Part shown: positions 30,536 through 37,801 of the stretch, in pieces
How the letters are laid out: the number at the start of each line of letters is the position of its first letter
How positions within the stretch are numbered: position 1 is the first letter of the stretch
Assembly (NCBI GenBank): GCA_902493375.1
Contig: CABUPH010000003.1
Span: 62,001 to 126,000 of the forward strand
Direction: 5' to 3'
DNA length: 64,000 nucleotides
Source: an uncultured Collinsella sp.
GTDB taxonomy: Bacteria > Actinomycetota > Coriobacteriia > Coriobacteriales > Coriobacteriaceae
Made by a program: the position numbers and the translations under genes
Notes under the pieces: generated by a model
Told to the model about the DNA's origin: nothing
Databases searched by the model: none
The model's input: the letters and a program-made list of their open reading frames with translations, nothing else

Positions 30536-31756
30536 ATGGCAAATAAGAAAAAGAACTCCGAGGCCGCGCCGACGCCCGAGCAGCAGGCCCGCGCTGCCTC
30601 CAGCTCTCGCAAGAAGCAGCGCAAGACGTACGTGTCTAAGACCGTCAAGATCGTCCTGGTGGTCATCGGCGTGCTGGCAATGCTGCTTTCCGTCTCGGCG
30701 ATGGCGTGCTCCGGCCTTATGTCGCAGGCCGAGGACACCTCGGGCTACAAGCTGACCGGCGGTGTTGCTGCAACTATCAACGGCACCAACCTCACCGAGG
30801 ACACCGTGACCAAGCAGATCATGAGCATGCGCACGTCCTACGGCTACACCAAGGATAAGGATTGGGCGCAGTATCTGGTTGACAACGACCTCACGCCCAA
30901 GAAGTACCGCAAGCAACTCATCGACTCCTACACGCAGCAGATTCTGCTTCAACAGGCACAGAAGGAGAACGGCGTGACGGTGTCGGATGAGGAGGTCGAG
31001 AAGGCTTGGAAGGACGCGTGCAAGAGCGCGGGCGGTGCCAAGGCCTTTAAGAAGACCCTCAAGACCTACGGCTATACCGAGGACACCTACAAGGACTCGC
31101 TCAAGGAGAGCCTGGCGCAGCAGAAACTCAAGGATGCCGTCGCGCCCACGAGCAAGCCCAAGGACAGCGAGATTGTCGACTACATCAACGAAAACCTGTC
31201 CAGCTACAACGACGCCCGCCGCTCGTCGAACATCCTGATCAAGGTTGATTCCGACGCATCTGATGAGGACAAGGCCGCCGCCAAGGCAAAGGCGCAGGAG
31301 TGCCTGGACAAGATCAACTCCGGTGAGCTGAGCTTTGAGGACGCCGTTGAGCAGTACTCCGAGGACACCGGTTCCAAGGAGAAGAAGGGCGATGTGGGCT
31401 GGGATAAGCTCACCACCTTCGTCGACAGCTACCAGACGGCGCTCGAGGGACTCAACAAGGGCGACGTGAGCGAAGTCGTCGAGTCGACCTATGGCTACCA
31501 CATCATCAAGTGCACCGACTACTTCCATGTCGATAATCAGGTTGATGACATCAAGCAGGTACCCAAGGACATCAAGAAGTACGTCTCCAACGTGGTGAAG
31601 ACGCAGGCGGCCAGCGCTGCATACAGCGAGTGGCTGGAGCAGTACAAGAAGGACGCCGACATTACCGTCAACCCCATGCCCAAGGACGTACCCTATAACG
31701 TGAGTCTGAAGGGCGTCACCAAGAGCTCGACCGACGATTCGTCGACGACTGAGTAA
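30536..31756 (+). CDS. PpiC/PrsA-like peptidyl-prolyl isomerase, membrane anchored
   Basis: A 406-residue extracytoplasmic foldase. Residues 1-35 are basic; a hydrophobic anchor follows (VKIVLVVIGVLAMLLSVSAM). A Cys after SAMA could be lipidated, but the lipobox is poor. A SurA-like N-terminal domain precedes the parvulin domain at about 235-330 (SSNILIKVDSDAS, LSFEDAVEQYSEDTGSKEKK, GDVSEVVESTYGYHIIK). The tail is Ser/Thr/Asp-rich. It likely helps fold secreted proteins such as the surface proteins at 39-49 kb. The start is ATG 30536 after GAAAGG. Confidence 0.88.
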   Translation: MANKKKNSEAAPTPEQQARAASSSRKKQRKTYVSKTVKIVLVVIGVLAMLLSVSAMACSGLMSQAEDTSGYKLTGGVAATINGTNLTEDTVTKQIMSMRTSYGYTKDKDWAQYLVDNDLTPKKYRKQLIDSYTQQILLQQAQKENGVTVSDEEVEKAWKDACKSAGGAKAFKKTLKTYGYTEDTYKDSLKESLAQQKLKDAVAPTSKPKDSEIVDYINENLSSYNDARRSSNILIKVDSDASDEDKAAAKAKAQECLDKINSGELSFEDAVEQYSEDTGSKEKKGDVGWDKLTTFVDSYQTALEGLNKGDVSEVVESTYGYHIIKCTDYFHVDNQVDDIKQVPKDIKKYVSNVVKTQAASAAYSEWLEQYKKDADITVNPMPKDVPYNVSLKGVTKSSTDDSSTTE

Positions 31757-31761
31757 TCATG

Positions 31762-31787
31762 GGGCGGTGCTCGCGCGAGTGCCGCCC
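31762..31787 (+). other. Hairpin between foldase gene and yqeY
   Basis: GGGCGGTGCTC and GAGTGCCGCCC can form an 11-bp RNA stem with two G-U pairs and a 4-nt loop. No T-run follows, so both genes may still be cotranscribed. Confidence 0.45.
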
Positions 31788-31810
31788 ACGCTATTAGAGA
31801 GGATTTGCAG

Positions 31811-32254
31811 ATGACCAACGAAGAGCTGCAGAAGGAAATGATCGCGGCCATGAAGGCCAAGGACAAGGTTCGCCTGTCCATCATTCGCCAGGTTAAGGCC
31901 GAGGTGAAGAATATCGAGGTTAACGAGCGCCGCGATGTGACCGAGGAAGACGTCAACAGCATGATTAAGCGTCTGATCAAGCAGACGAGCGAGACGCTGG
32001 AGATGTCCATCAAGGCCGGCACCGACCAAGAGCGTACCGACAACCTGACCGAGCAGGTCAAGATTCTGGAGAGCCTGCTGCCCGCGCAGGTTTCGGGCGA
32101 GGAGCTCGAGGCCCTGATCGAGCAGGTCATCGCCGAGCTGGGCGCCACGTCCAAGAAGCAGATGGGCCAGGTCATGGGCGCACTCGGCAAGGCCACCGGC
32201 GGTAACTTCGATAAGCCGGCCGCAGCAAAGATTGTTGGCGCAAAGCTTGCCTAA
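31811..32254 (+). CDS. GatB/YqeY domain protein
   Basis: A 147-residue YqeY-type protein related to the tRNA-binding tail of GatB. It is mostly helical (LQKEMIAAMKAKDKVRLSII), with the typical LPAQVSGEELEALIEQVIAE and KKQMGQVMGALGKATGGNFD segments. Its exact role is not settled; a tRNA-linked function is presumed from the domain. ATG 31811 follows GAGAGG; a TTG six bases earlier abuts that site. A terminator follows at 32281. Confidence 0.9.
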   Translation: MTNEELQKEMIAAMKAKDKVRLSIIRQVKAEVKNIEVNERRDVTEEDVNSMIKRLIKQTSETLEMSIKAGTDQERTDNLTEQVKILESLLPAQVSGEELEALIEQVIAELGATSKKQMGQVMGALGKATGGNFDKPAAAKIVGAKLA

Positions 32255-32280
32255 GGGCGGTCGACACATAGCCGATGCTG

Positions 32281-32315
32281 AGGGGACGTGACCATTGCGG
32301 TCGCGCCCCTTTTTG
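32281..32315 (+). terminator. Terminator after yqeY
   Basis: AGGGG, CG and GACC steps pair with GGTC, CG and CCCCT around ATTGC, followed by TTTTT. Confidence 0.75.
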
Positions 32316-32325
32316 CTGGGCTGGG

Positions 32326-32396
32326 CACTCATTGGGGACAGACTTAAATGAGTGCCCAATGAGCAGGTACTCATTTAAGTCTGTCCCCAATGAGTG
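32326..32396. repeat. GGGGACAGACTTAAATGAGT palindrome C3, perfect 28-bp arms
   Basis: Arms at 32326-32353 and 32369-32396 are exact complements (CACTCATTGGGGACAGACTT onwards) with a 15-nt loop that itself repeats CCAATGAG. It lies between yqeY and the amino-acid importer. The GGGGACAG word links it to the elements at 30337, 36332 and 39371. Confidence 0.9.
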
Positions 32397-32500
32397 GGTT
32401 AAAGGTTGCGGGTTCTTTACGGGAATGTAGTGTGGGCTGCGGAAACGTGGTTCTTTCCGTACAATAGTTCAACTCGTGTAAACGCAGGGAAGGGACATTC

Positions 32501-33232
32501 ATGGCAGACATGATCGAGATCAAGCATCTCAACAAGTACTTTGGCGACCTGCATGTGCTCAAAGATATCAATCTCACCGTCAAGCGCGGCGAGAAGCTCG
32601 TAATGATCGGGCCTTCCGGTTCGGGTAAGTCGACGCTCATCCGTTGCGTCGATTATCTGGAGGAGCCCACGTCGGGCGAGGTCGTCATCGACGGTACGCC
32701 GCTCACCAAAAAGAATCACCTGGAGATGGCTCGCAAGTACAGCTCCATGGTGTTTCAGCAGTTCAACCTGTATCCCAACATGACGGTGCTCGGCAACCTG
32801 ACGCTCGCGCCCATCAAGCTGCAAAAGAAGAGCAAGGAGGAGGCGACTGAGATCGCCATCGCCGCGCTCAAGCGCGTCGGTATGGCTCATAAGGCCGGCG
32901 AGTATCCGCAGAATCTCTCGGGTGGTCAGCAGCAGCGTATCGCCATCGCCCGTGCCCTGTGCACCAAGCAGCCCATCATCCTGTTTGACGAGCCGACCTC
33001 GGCGCTCGACCCCGAGATGGTTCAGGAGGTTTTGGACGTTATGATTGAGCTCGCGCAGGAGGACATCACCATGATCTGCGTGACGCACGAGATGGGCTTT
33101 GCGCGCCAGGTGGCCGACCGCGTCATCTTTATGGAGGACGGCCGCATCCTGGAGGAGGGCACGCCCGAGCACTTCTTCGATAACCCCGAGAACCCGCGTT
33201 GCCGCGAGTTCCTGTCCAAGATTCTGCACTAG
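32501..33232 (+). CDS. Polar amino-acid ABC importer, ATPase
   Basis: A 243-residue GlnQ-type ATPase. Walker A is GPSGSGKST, the Q-loop VFQQFNLYPNMTVLGNL, the signature LSGGQQQRIAIARAL, Walker B IILFDEPTSALDPEM and the switch CVTHEMGF. It is the first gene of a four-gene importer (ATPase, binding protein, two permeases) with gaps of 3-25 bases. A TACAAT at 32460-32465 may be the promoter -10. The substrate is probably a polar or acidic amino acid such as glutamine, glutamate or arginine. Confidence 0.95.
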   Translation: MADMIEIKHLNKYFGDLHVLKDINLTVKRGEKLVMIGPSGSGKSTLIRCVDYLEEPTSGEVVIDGTPLTKKNHLEMARKYSSMVFQQFNLYPNMTVLGNLTLAPIKLQKKSKEEATEIAIAALKRVGMAHKAGEYPQNLSGGQQQRIAIARALCTKQPIILFDEPTSALDPEMVQEVLDVMIELAQEDITMICVTHEMGFARQVADRVIFMEDGRILEEGTPEHFFDNPENPRCREFLSKILH

Positions 33233-33240
33233 GCGCGGTG

Positions 33241-34116
33241 ATGGACATGACGGATATGACGAGGGCGGCCGTGTCGCGCCGTCACTTTTTGCAGCTGGCT
33301 GGCGCCGGCATGCTCGCGCTGACGGGCACCGCGCTTACCGGTTGCGGCAACTCCACCAGCGGCGAGGGCTCCGACAAGGGGTCCAAGCTTGCGGCCATTA
33401 AGTCGCGCGGCCATCTGAATGCCGGCGTTAAGAAGGATGTTCCCGGCTACGGCTATTACGACACCGCCAAGGGCCGCTTTGAGGGCATGGAAGTCGATTT
33501 GTGCTACCAGATCGCCGCTGCCGTCTTTGGCGTGAGCTACAAGGATGCCCGTGCCCAGGAGCTTGTCGAGTTTACCGACGTAACGCCCAAGACGCGCGGC
33601 CCGCTGATCGATAACGGCCAGCTCGATGTGGTCGCGGCGACCTACACCATCACCGACGAGCGCAAGAAGAGCTGGGATTTCTCGACGCCGTACCGTACCG
33701 ACTACGTGGGACTCATGGTCAAGAAGCGTTCGGGCTTTACCTCGATTGAGGATCTGGACGGCAAGATCATTGGCGTGAGCCAGGGCGCTACCACGCAGAG
33801 CCTGATCGAGCAGATGATCAAGGACAACGGCTTTAGCTGTAAGCCCGAGTTTAGGGCCTTTAGCGGCTACCCCATCATCAAGAGTTCGCTCGACGCTGGC
33901 AATATCGACGTCTTTGCCATGGACCGCTCCACGCTGGCCGGTTACATGAACGAGACCGTTGAGCTGCTGCAGCCCGAGGTCAAGTTTGGTGAGCAGGGCT
34001 ACGGCGTGGCGACCAAGAAGGGCTGCGACCTTTCGGCTGTGGTCGATCAGGTGATTTGCGATCGCCTGGCCGACGGCTGGCTCGACCAAGAGGTCAAGAC
34101 CTGGGGTCTTGTATAG
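33241..34116 (+). CDS. Amino-acid ABC importer, binding lipoprotein with twin-arginine signal
   Basis: A 291-residue family 3 solute-binding protein. The signal reads SRRHFLQLAGAGMLALTG and then TALTGC: a twin-arginine motif followed by a lipobox with Cys36, so export by Tat and lipid anchoring are likely. The mature part has the family pattern: AAIKSRGHLNAGVKKDVPGY, EGMEVDLCYQIAAAVFG, DVVAATYTITDERKKSWDFS and YRTDYVGLMVKKRSGF. The start ATG 33241 lies 9 bases after the ATPase gene. Confidence 0.9.
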   Translation: MDMTDMTRAAVSRRHFLQLAGAGMLALTGTALTGCGNSTSGEGSDKGSKLAAIKSRGHLNAGVKKDVPGYGYYDTAKGRFEGMEVDLCYQIAAAVFGVSYKDARAQELVEFTDVTPKTRGPLIDNGQLDVVAATYTITDERKKSWDFSTPYRTDYVGLMVKKRSGFTSIEDLDGKIIGVSQGATTQSLIEQMIKDNGFSCKPEFRAFSGYPIIKSSLDAGNIDVFAMDRSTLAGYMNETVELLQPEVKFGEQGYGVATKKGCDLSAVVDQVICDRLADGWLDQEVKTWGLV

Positions 34117-34141
34117 GCACATCGTCCAAGGAAGGAATCAA

Positions 34142-34888
34142 ATGCTCGAAGGATTATTTGACGCCGACCGTTGGTCGACGACATTTCAAAACATGGGGCC
34201 CTTCTGGGAGGGCTTTGGCGTGACGCTGCAGGTGGTCGTTGCCGGTCTGCTGCTGTCGCTGGTGCTGGGTACGCTGCTGGGCGTGTTCTCTACCACCCGT
34301 TCGCGCGTGTTGCGCGCCATAAGCCGCGTGTACGTGGAGTTTTACCAGAACACCCCGTTGCCCGTGCAGGTGCTCTTTATGTACATGGCCGGTCCGCAGT
34401 TTTTGCAGGCCATAACCGGTGCCGACCAGCCGGTGCGCATCGCGCCGTTCGTGCTGGGCTTCTTGGGCGTGGGCCTGTATCACGCGGCCTACATTTCGGA
34501 GGTCATCCGCACTGGTATCGAGGCGGTTCCGCGCGGTCAGATGGAGGCGGCCCAGAGCCAGGGCTTCACCCGTGCGCAGGCGTACTGGTACATCGTGCTG
34601 CCCCAGACATTCAAGATCATTCTGCCGCCGCTGTGCAACCAGGCGCTTAACCTGGTAAAGAACACGTCGGTGCTGGCGCTTGTGGCCGGCGGCGACCTTA
34701 TGTACCGTTCCGACAACTTTGTGAGTCTGTATGGTTACCTGCAGGGATACATCGTCTGCTGTCTTATGTACTTCATCATCTGCTTTCCGCTCGCCATGCT
34801 GGTGCAGTGGCTCGAGCGTCGCTCCAAGGAGCGTCCGCGCGGCGTGAGCCTGGCCGAGCTGGGACTCGACAACGTAGAGGAGGCCTAG
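34142..34888 (+). CDS. Amino-acid ABC importer, permease 1
   Basis: A 248-residue HisM/GlnP-type permease. Five hydrophobic segments are visible, with the EAA-loop motif EAAQSQGFTRAQAYWYIVLP that docks to the ATPase. YVEFYQNTPLPVQVLFMYM is the family N-terminal motif. The start is ATG 34142 after AAGGAAGGA; an upstream in-frame ATG at 34109 overlaps the preceding gene. The second permease follows after 3 bases. Confidence 0.93.
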   Translation: MLEGLFDADRWSTTFQNMGPFWEGFGVTLQVVVAGLLLSLVLGTLLGVFSTTRSRVLRAISRVYVEFYQNTPLPVQVLFMYMAGPQFLQAITGADQPVRIAPFVLGFLGVGLYHAAYISEVIRTGIEAVPRGQMEAAQSQGFTRAQAYWYIVLPQTFKIILPPLCNQALNLVKNTSVLALVAGGDLMYRSDNFVSLYGYLQGYIVCCLMYFIICFPLAMLVQWLERRSKERPRGVSLAELGLDNVEEA

Positions 34889-34891
34889 CGC

Positions 34892-35530
34892 ATGGAAATC
34901 TTCAACGCGACCAACCTGCTCTACATTTGGGGCGGCTTTGTTAAGACGATCGAGATCTCGGCGCTGTCGATCTTTTTCTCGCTCATCTTTGGCACGGTGC
35001 TGGCGCTCGTTAAAAGCTATGCGCCCCGCCCGTTCCGTATTTTGGTGAGCGCCTATATCGAGCTGTTCCGTTGCACGCCGAACCTGCTGTGGATCCTGTT
35101 TATCTACTTTACGGTGCAAGGTTTGGACATTGTGATTTCGACCATCGCCTTTACGCTGTTTACCAGCGCTGTTATGGCCGAGATTGTGCGCGGCGGCCTC
35201 AACTCGATTCCGCGCGGCCAGTTTGAGGCAGCGCAGAGCCAGGGCTTTGGCTTCTTTGCCACCATGCGCTACATCATTCTGCCGCAGACGTTTAAGACGA
35301 TCATTCCGGCGCTGTTTAGCCAGTGCACGACCGTCATCAAGGACAGTTCGTATCTTTCGGGCATTAACGTGGCCGAACTCATGTACACGGCAAACGTCGT
35401 GATGGCCCACGCGATCGACCTGTCGCAGGTGCTTATGCTCTACGGCCTGGTGTTTGCGATGTACTTTGTGCTCAACTTTGGTATCTCGCTGCTGGTGAGG
35501 GCATATCAACGTCGTATTGTGGCCGCATAG
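34892..35530 (+). CDS. Amino-acid ABC importer, permease 2
   Basis: A 212-residue permease of the same HisQ/HisM family, with AYIELFRCTPNLLWILFIYF and EAAQSQGFGFFATMRYIILP. It pairs with permease 1 to form the membrane channel. The last gene of the importer operon; a 108-bp imperfect palindrome begins at its stop codon. Confidence 0.93.
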   Translation: MEIFNATNLLYIWGGFVKTIEISALSIFFSLIFGTVLALVKSYAPRPFRILVSAYIELFRCTPNLLWILFIYFTVQGLDIVISTIAFTLFTSAVMAEIVRGGLNSIPRGQFEAAQSQGFGFFATMRYIILPQTFKTIIPALFSQCTTVIKDSSYLSGINVAELMYTANVVMAHAIDLSQVLMLYGLVFAMYFVLNFGISLLVRAYQRRIVAA

Positions 35531-35637
35531 TCCTGCTTCCCCAAGCACGGCACCTTCCCCCTCAATCGTCGCTTGCGTACATTTAGTACGCGGCGCTCCT
35601 CTTTCGGGGCAATCTGCCGCACTTGGGAAACCAGGAC
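35530..35637. repeat. 108-bp imperfect palindrome D5
   Basis: GTCCTG, TTCC, CAAG and GGCA steps on the left pair with TGCC, CTTG, GGAA and CAGGAC on the right. The apex is a perfect small hairpin, GCGTAC-ATTTA-GTACGC (35575-35591). It may act as the 3' end of the importer mRNA, although no T-run follows. Confidence 0.6.
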
Positions 35638-35701
35638 GGTCGTAAGTGACAAAATGGGAATCAGGAATCGCCTATTTTTCATTTGTTAGAAAGGAATCGC
35701 G

Positions 35702-36325
35702 ATGAGCGATCTGGAGAACAAGAAGAGTCCTGTGGTCATTACCATCGCGCGCGACTTTGGTGCCGAGGGCCACGAGATTGGACGCATCCTCGCCAACGAG
35801 TTGGGAATTCCGCTGTATGACAACGAGCTGCTGGTGCGCGCGTCGCTGCGCGCGGGCGAGTCGCTCGATAAGATGGCCGCCTACGACGAGCGCCTGGCCG
35901 TGGAGAACATGGCGTTTCTGCCCGACCGCTACGATGCGCGTTCGTACTCGGATAAGTTGTTCCAAAAGATGAGCCAGGTGATTTTGGATCTGGGCGAGAC
36001 CGAGAGCTGCATTATCGAAGGCCGTCTGTCCGATTACCTGCTGCGTAACAACCCCAACCACATTGCCGTGTTGGTGACCGCACCCTTTGAGGACCGCGTC
36101 GAGATCGTGCGCAAGAAGCGCGGCCTTAACAAAAAGAAGGGCGCCAAGCTGGTCAAGCAGCAGCAGAAGGCGCGCGAGGCGTTCTATAAGCGCTACAGTG
36201 CCGGAAAGTGGAAGATGACGAGCGGCAAGGACATCGTCGTCAACCGCGCCAAGCTGGGCCGCGAGGGCTGCAAAGACGTTATCGCCGCTGCCTACCGCTA
36301 CAAGGTAGCGCAGCTCGAAGACTAG
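35702..36325 (+). CDS. Cytidylate kinase-like family protein
   Basis: A 207-residue P-loop protein of the cytidylate-kinase-like family (distinct from Cmk). The variant P-loop is TIARDFGAEGHEIGR. Further motifs are LYDNELLVRAS, CIIEGRLSDYLLRNN, and the lid VRKKRGLNKKKGA. Its substrate is not established. The start ATG 35702 follows GAAAGGAATC. The gene ends 15 bases before a CCACCACAAGG hairpin with a T-run. Confidence 0.85.
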   Translation: MSDLENKKSPVVITIARDFGAEGHEIGRILANELGIPLYDNELLVRASLRAGESLDKMAAYDERLAVENMAFLPDRYDARSYSDKLFQKMSQVILDLGETESCIIEGRLSDYLLRNNPNHIAVLVTAPFEDRVEIVRKKRGLNKKKGAKLVKQQQKAREAFYKRYSAGKWKMTSGKDIVVNRAKLGREGCKDVIAAAYRYKVAQLED

Positions 36326-36331
36326 CCGACC

Positions 36332-36378
36332 AAAACCACCACAAGGGGACAGGCACCTTTGTGGTGGTTTTTGTTTTA
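36332..36378 (+). terminator. CCACCACAAGG hairpin A2, acting as terminator
   Basis: AAAACCACCACAA pairs with TTTGTGGTGGTTTT around GGGGACAGGCACC, followed by TTTTTGTTTT. It is both a member of the repeat family and a plausible terminator for the cytidylate-kinase-like gene. Confidence 0.8.
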
Positions 36379-36514
36379 GGCAGAGAAAGTCAACTGGTTC
36401 TGCCGGGGGCCAATCGCTCAAAGAACTCAAGGGTGCTCAAAAAACTCAAAGATACTTAAAATACTTAAAGATTGTAGGGGCATAATTAAGTTGTATGAGT
36501 TCAAGGGAGGCTTT

Positions 36515-37630
36515 ATGGCGGCACCGACGGCGTACAGGCAGGCAAATCCATTCACTCCGATGTTCGGACGTGTACCGGCGTATATGGCCGGCCGTGAGCA
36601 AATCATCGATGATATGGTGCTGGCGTTTGAAAATGACGATTCCGATCCCAATCTTTGCTCGGTTTTCTATGGTGCGCGTGGTACAGGTAAAACGGCGCTT
36701 TTGGCATATCTGTCGTATCGCGCCCAGCAAGAGGGTTGGATTACAGCGAATGTGACGGCCTCGGAGGGGATGCTCGAAGACATTTTGCAGCGCCTCAACG
36801 AATCAGCTGCCCATCTGATCGAAAAGCCCGCTTCTAGGCGTGTGAACAGTGTCGGCATTGCCCCCGTAGGAAGCATGAGCTGGGAAAACATCGATATTGA
36901 ATTTGAGGGCGCTAACTGGCGTACTAAGATGAACGCTTTGTTTGCTCAGCTTGAAGCGACTGACACTGGGGTGCTTATCGCCGTTGACGAAGTGGATGCA
37001 TCGTTTGCGCAAATGACAGAGCTTGTTACTACCTACCAGCACTTTGTAAGCGAGAATAAAAAGGTAGCTTTGCTTATGGCGGGACTGCCGTTTCGCGTGC
37101 TGGCACTGCTGACGGGGAAATCGACATCGTTTCTTCGTCGTGCGGCTCAACATTCACTGGGATCAATTTCACCGACTGAGGTAAAAGAAGCGTTTCGACT
37201 AACGATTGAGGATGGCGGCAAGACGATTTCTGATGAGGCGATCGACCTCGCTGCCAAGGCGATCGATGGCTTTCCGTTTATGTTCCAGTTGGTGGGGTAT
37301 CGGGCGTGGAATGCTTCGCGCCGAGCCTCCGAGGTTTCTATTGAGGATGTCGAACGAGGCGCGAAACTTGCGCAAGAGGAGCTGGAATCGCGAGTTTTCG
37401 CTTCAACAGCGGCGGAACTTTCACGAGGGGACCTGGATTTTCTTCGTGCAATGAATCCGGTTGGGACGACGACCAGGCAAGAGCTGGCAGCGAGGCTTAA
37501 GAAGAGTTCCGGTTCGATTTCAACGTATAAAAAGCGTCTGGTAGAGGCTGGGGTAATTGAAGAGCCTCTGCAAGGACATTTTGAGTTTGCATTGCCAGGC
37601 TTCGGCCGATATGTGGCATCGCTTTACTAG
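36515..37630 (+). CDS. AAA/ATP-binding protein with C-terminal winged helix (Orc1/Cdc6-like)
   Basis: A 371-residue ATPase. Walker A is FYGARGTGKTALLAYL, Walker B TGVLIAVDEVDASF, sensor 1 KVALLMAGLPF. The C-terminus (about 315-371) is a winged-helix domain, with RQELAARLKKSSGSISTYKK as recognition helix region. The layout recalls archaeal-type and Orc1/Cdc6-like ATPases often found on mobile DNA. GC is clearly below that of its neighbours, and hairpin repeats flank it on both sides, suggesting acquisition. The start is ATG 36515 after GGGAGG; an upstream TTG at 36491 lacks such a site. Role unknown. Confidence 0.75.
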   Translation: MAAPTAYRQANPFTPMFGRVPAYMAGREQIIDDMVLAFENDDSDPNLCSVFYGARGTGKTALLAYLSYRAQQEGWITANVTASEGMLEDILQRLNESAAHLIEKPASRRVNSVGIAPVGSMSWENIDIEFEGANWRTKMNALFAQLEATDTGVLIAVDEVDASFAQMTELVTTYQHFVSENKKVALLMAGLPFRVLALLTGKSTSFLRRAAQHSLGSISPTEVKEAFRLTIEDGGKTISDEAIDLAAKAIDGFPFMFQLVGYRAWNASRRASEVSIEDVERGAKLAQEELESRVFASTAAELSRGDLDFLRAMNPVGTTTRQELAARLKKSSGSISTYKKRLVEAGVIEEPLQGHFEFALPGFGRYVASLY

Positions 37631-37669
37631 AGGGTCGTTGCTGCGAAAGATCGCTTCGTGTCCCTTTAC

Positions 37670-37728
37670 TGTCTCGATCTGTAACAATAAGCCTGCTTTT
37701 AGGGGCCTATCTGTTACAGACTGAGACA
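37670..37728. repeat. TCTCGATCTGTAACA hairpin, copy B1
   Basis: TGTCTCGATCTGTAACA and TGTTACAGACTGAGACA, 17-bp arms with two mismatches, 25-nt loop. The same family recurs at 41862, 41942, 48824, 48904 and 48984. Confidence 0.85.
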
Positions 37729-37756
37729 AGCTGGCAGAGTGACCTTCTGCTCCGCT

Positions 37757-37801
37757 CAAACCACCACAAAGGGGATAGGCACCTTTGTGGTGGTTTTTGT
37801 T
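37757..37801. terminator. CCACCACAAAGG hairpin A3 between convergent genes
   Basis: AAACCACCACAAAGG and CCTTTGTGGTGGTTT pair perfectly (15 bp) with a 9-nt loop; TTTTTGTTTT follows on the plus strand and directly meets the stop codon of the LuxR gene. Confidence 0.8.

Noticed and set aside
36425..36475. Tandem CTCAAA/CTTAAA words before the AAA ATPase as plasmid-type iterons
   Set aside because: The repeats are short, irregular and few; they are not convincing iterons and no replication gene is adjacent.
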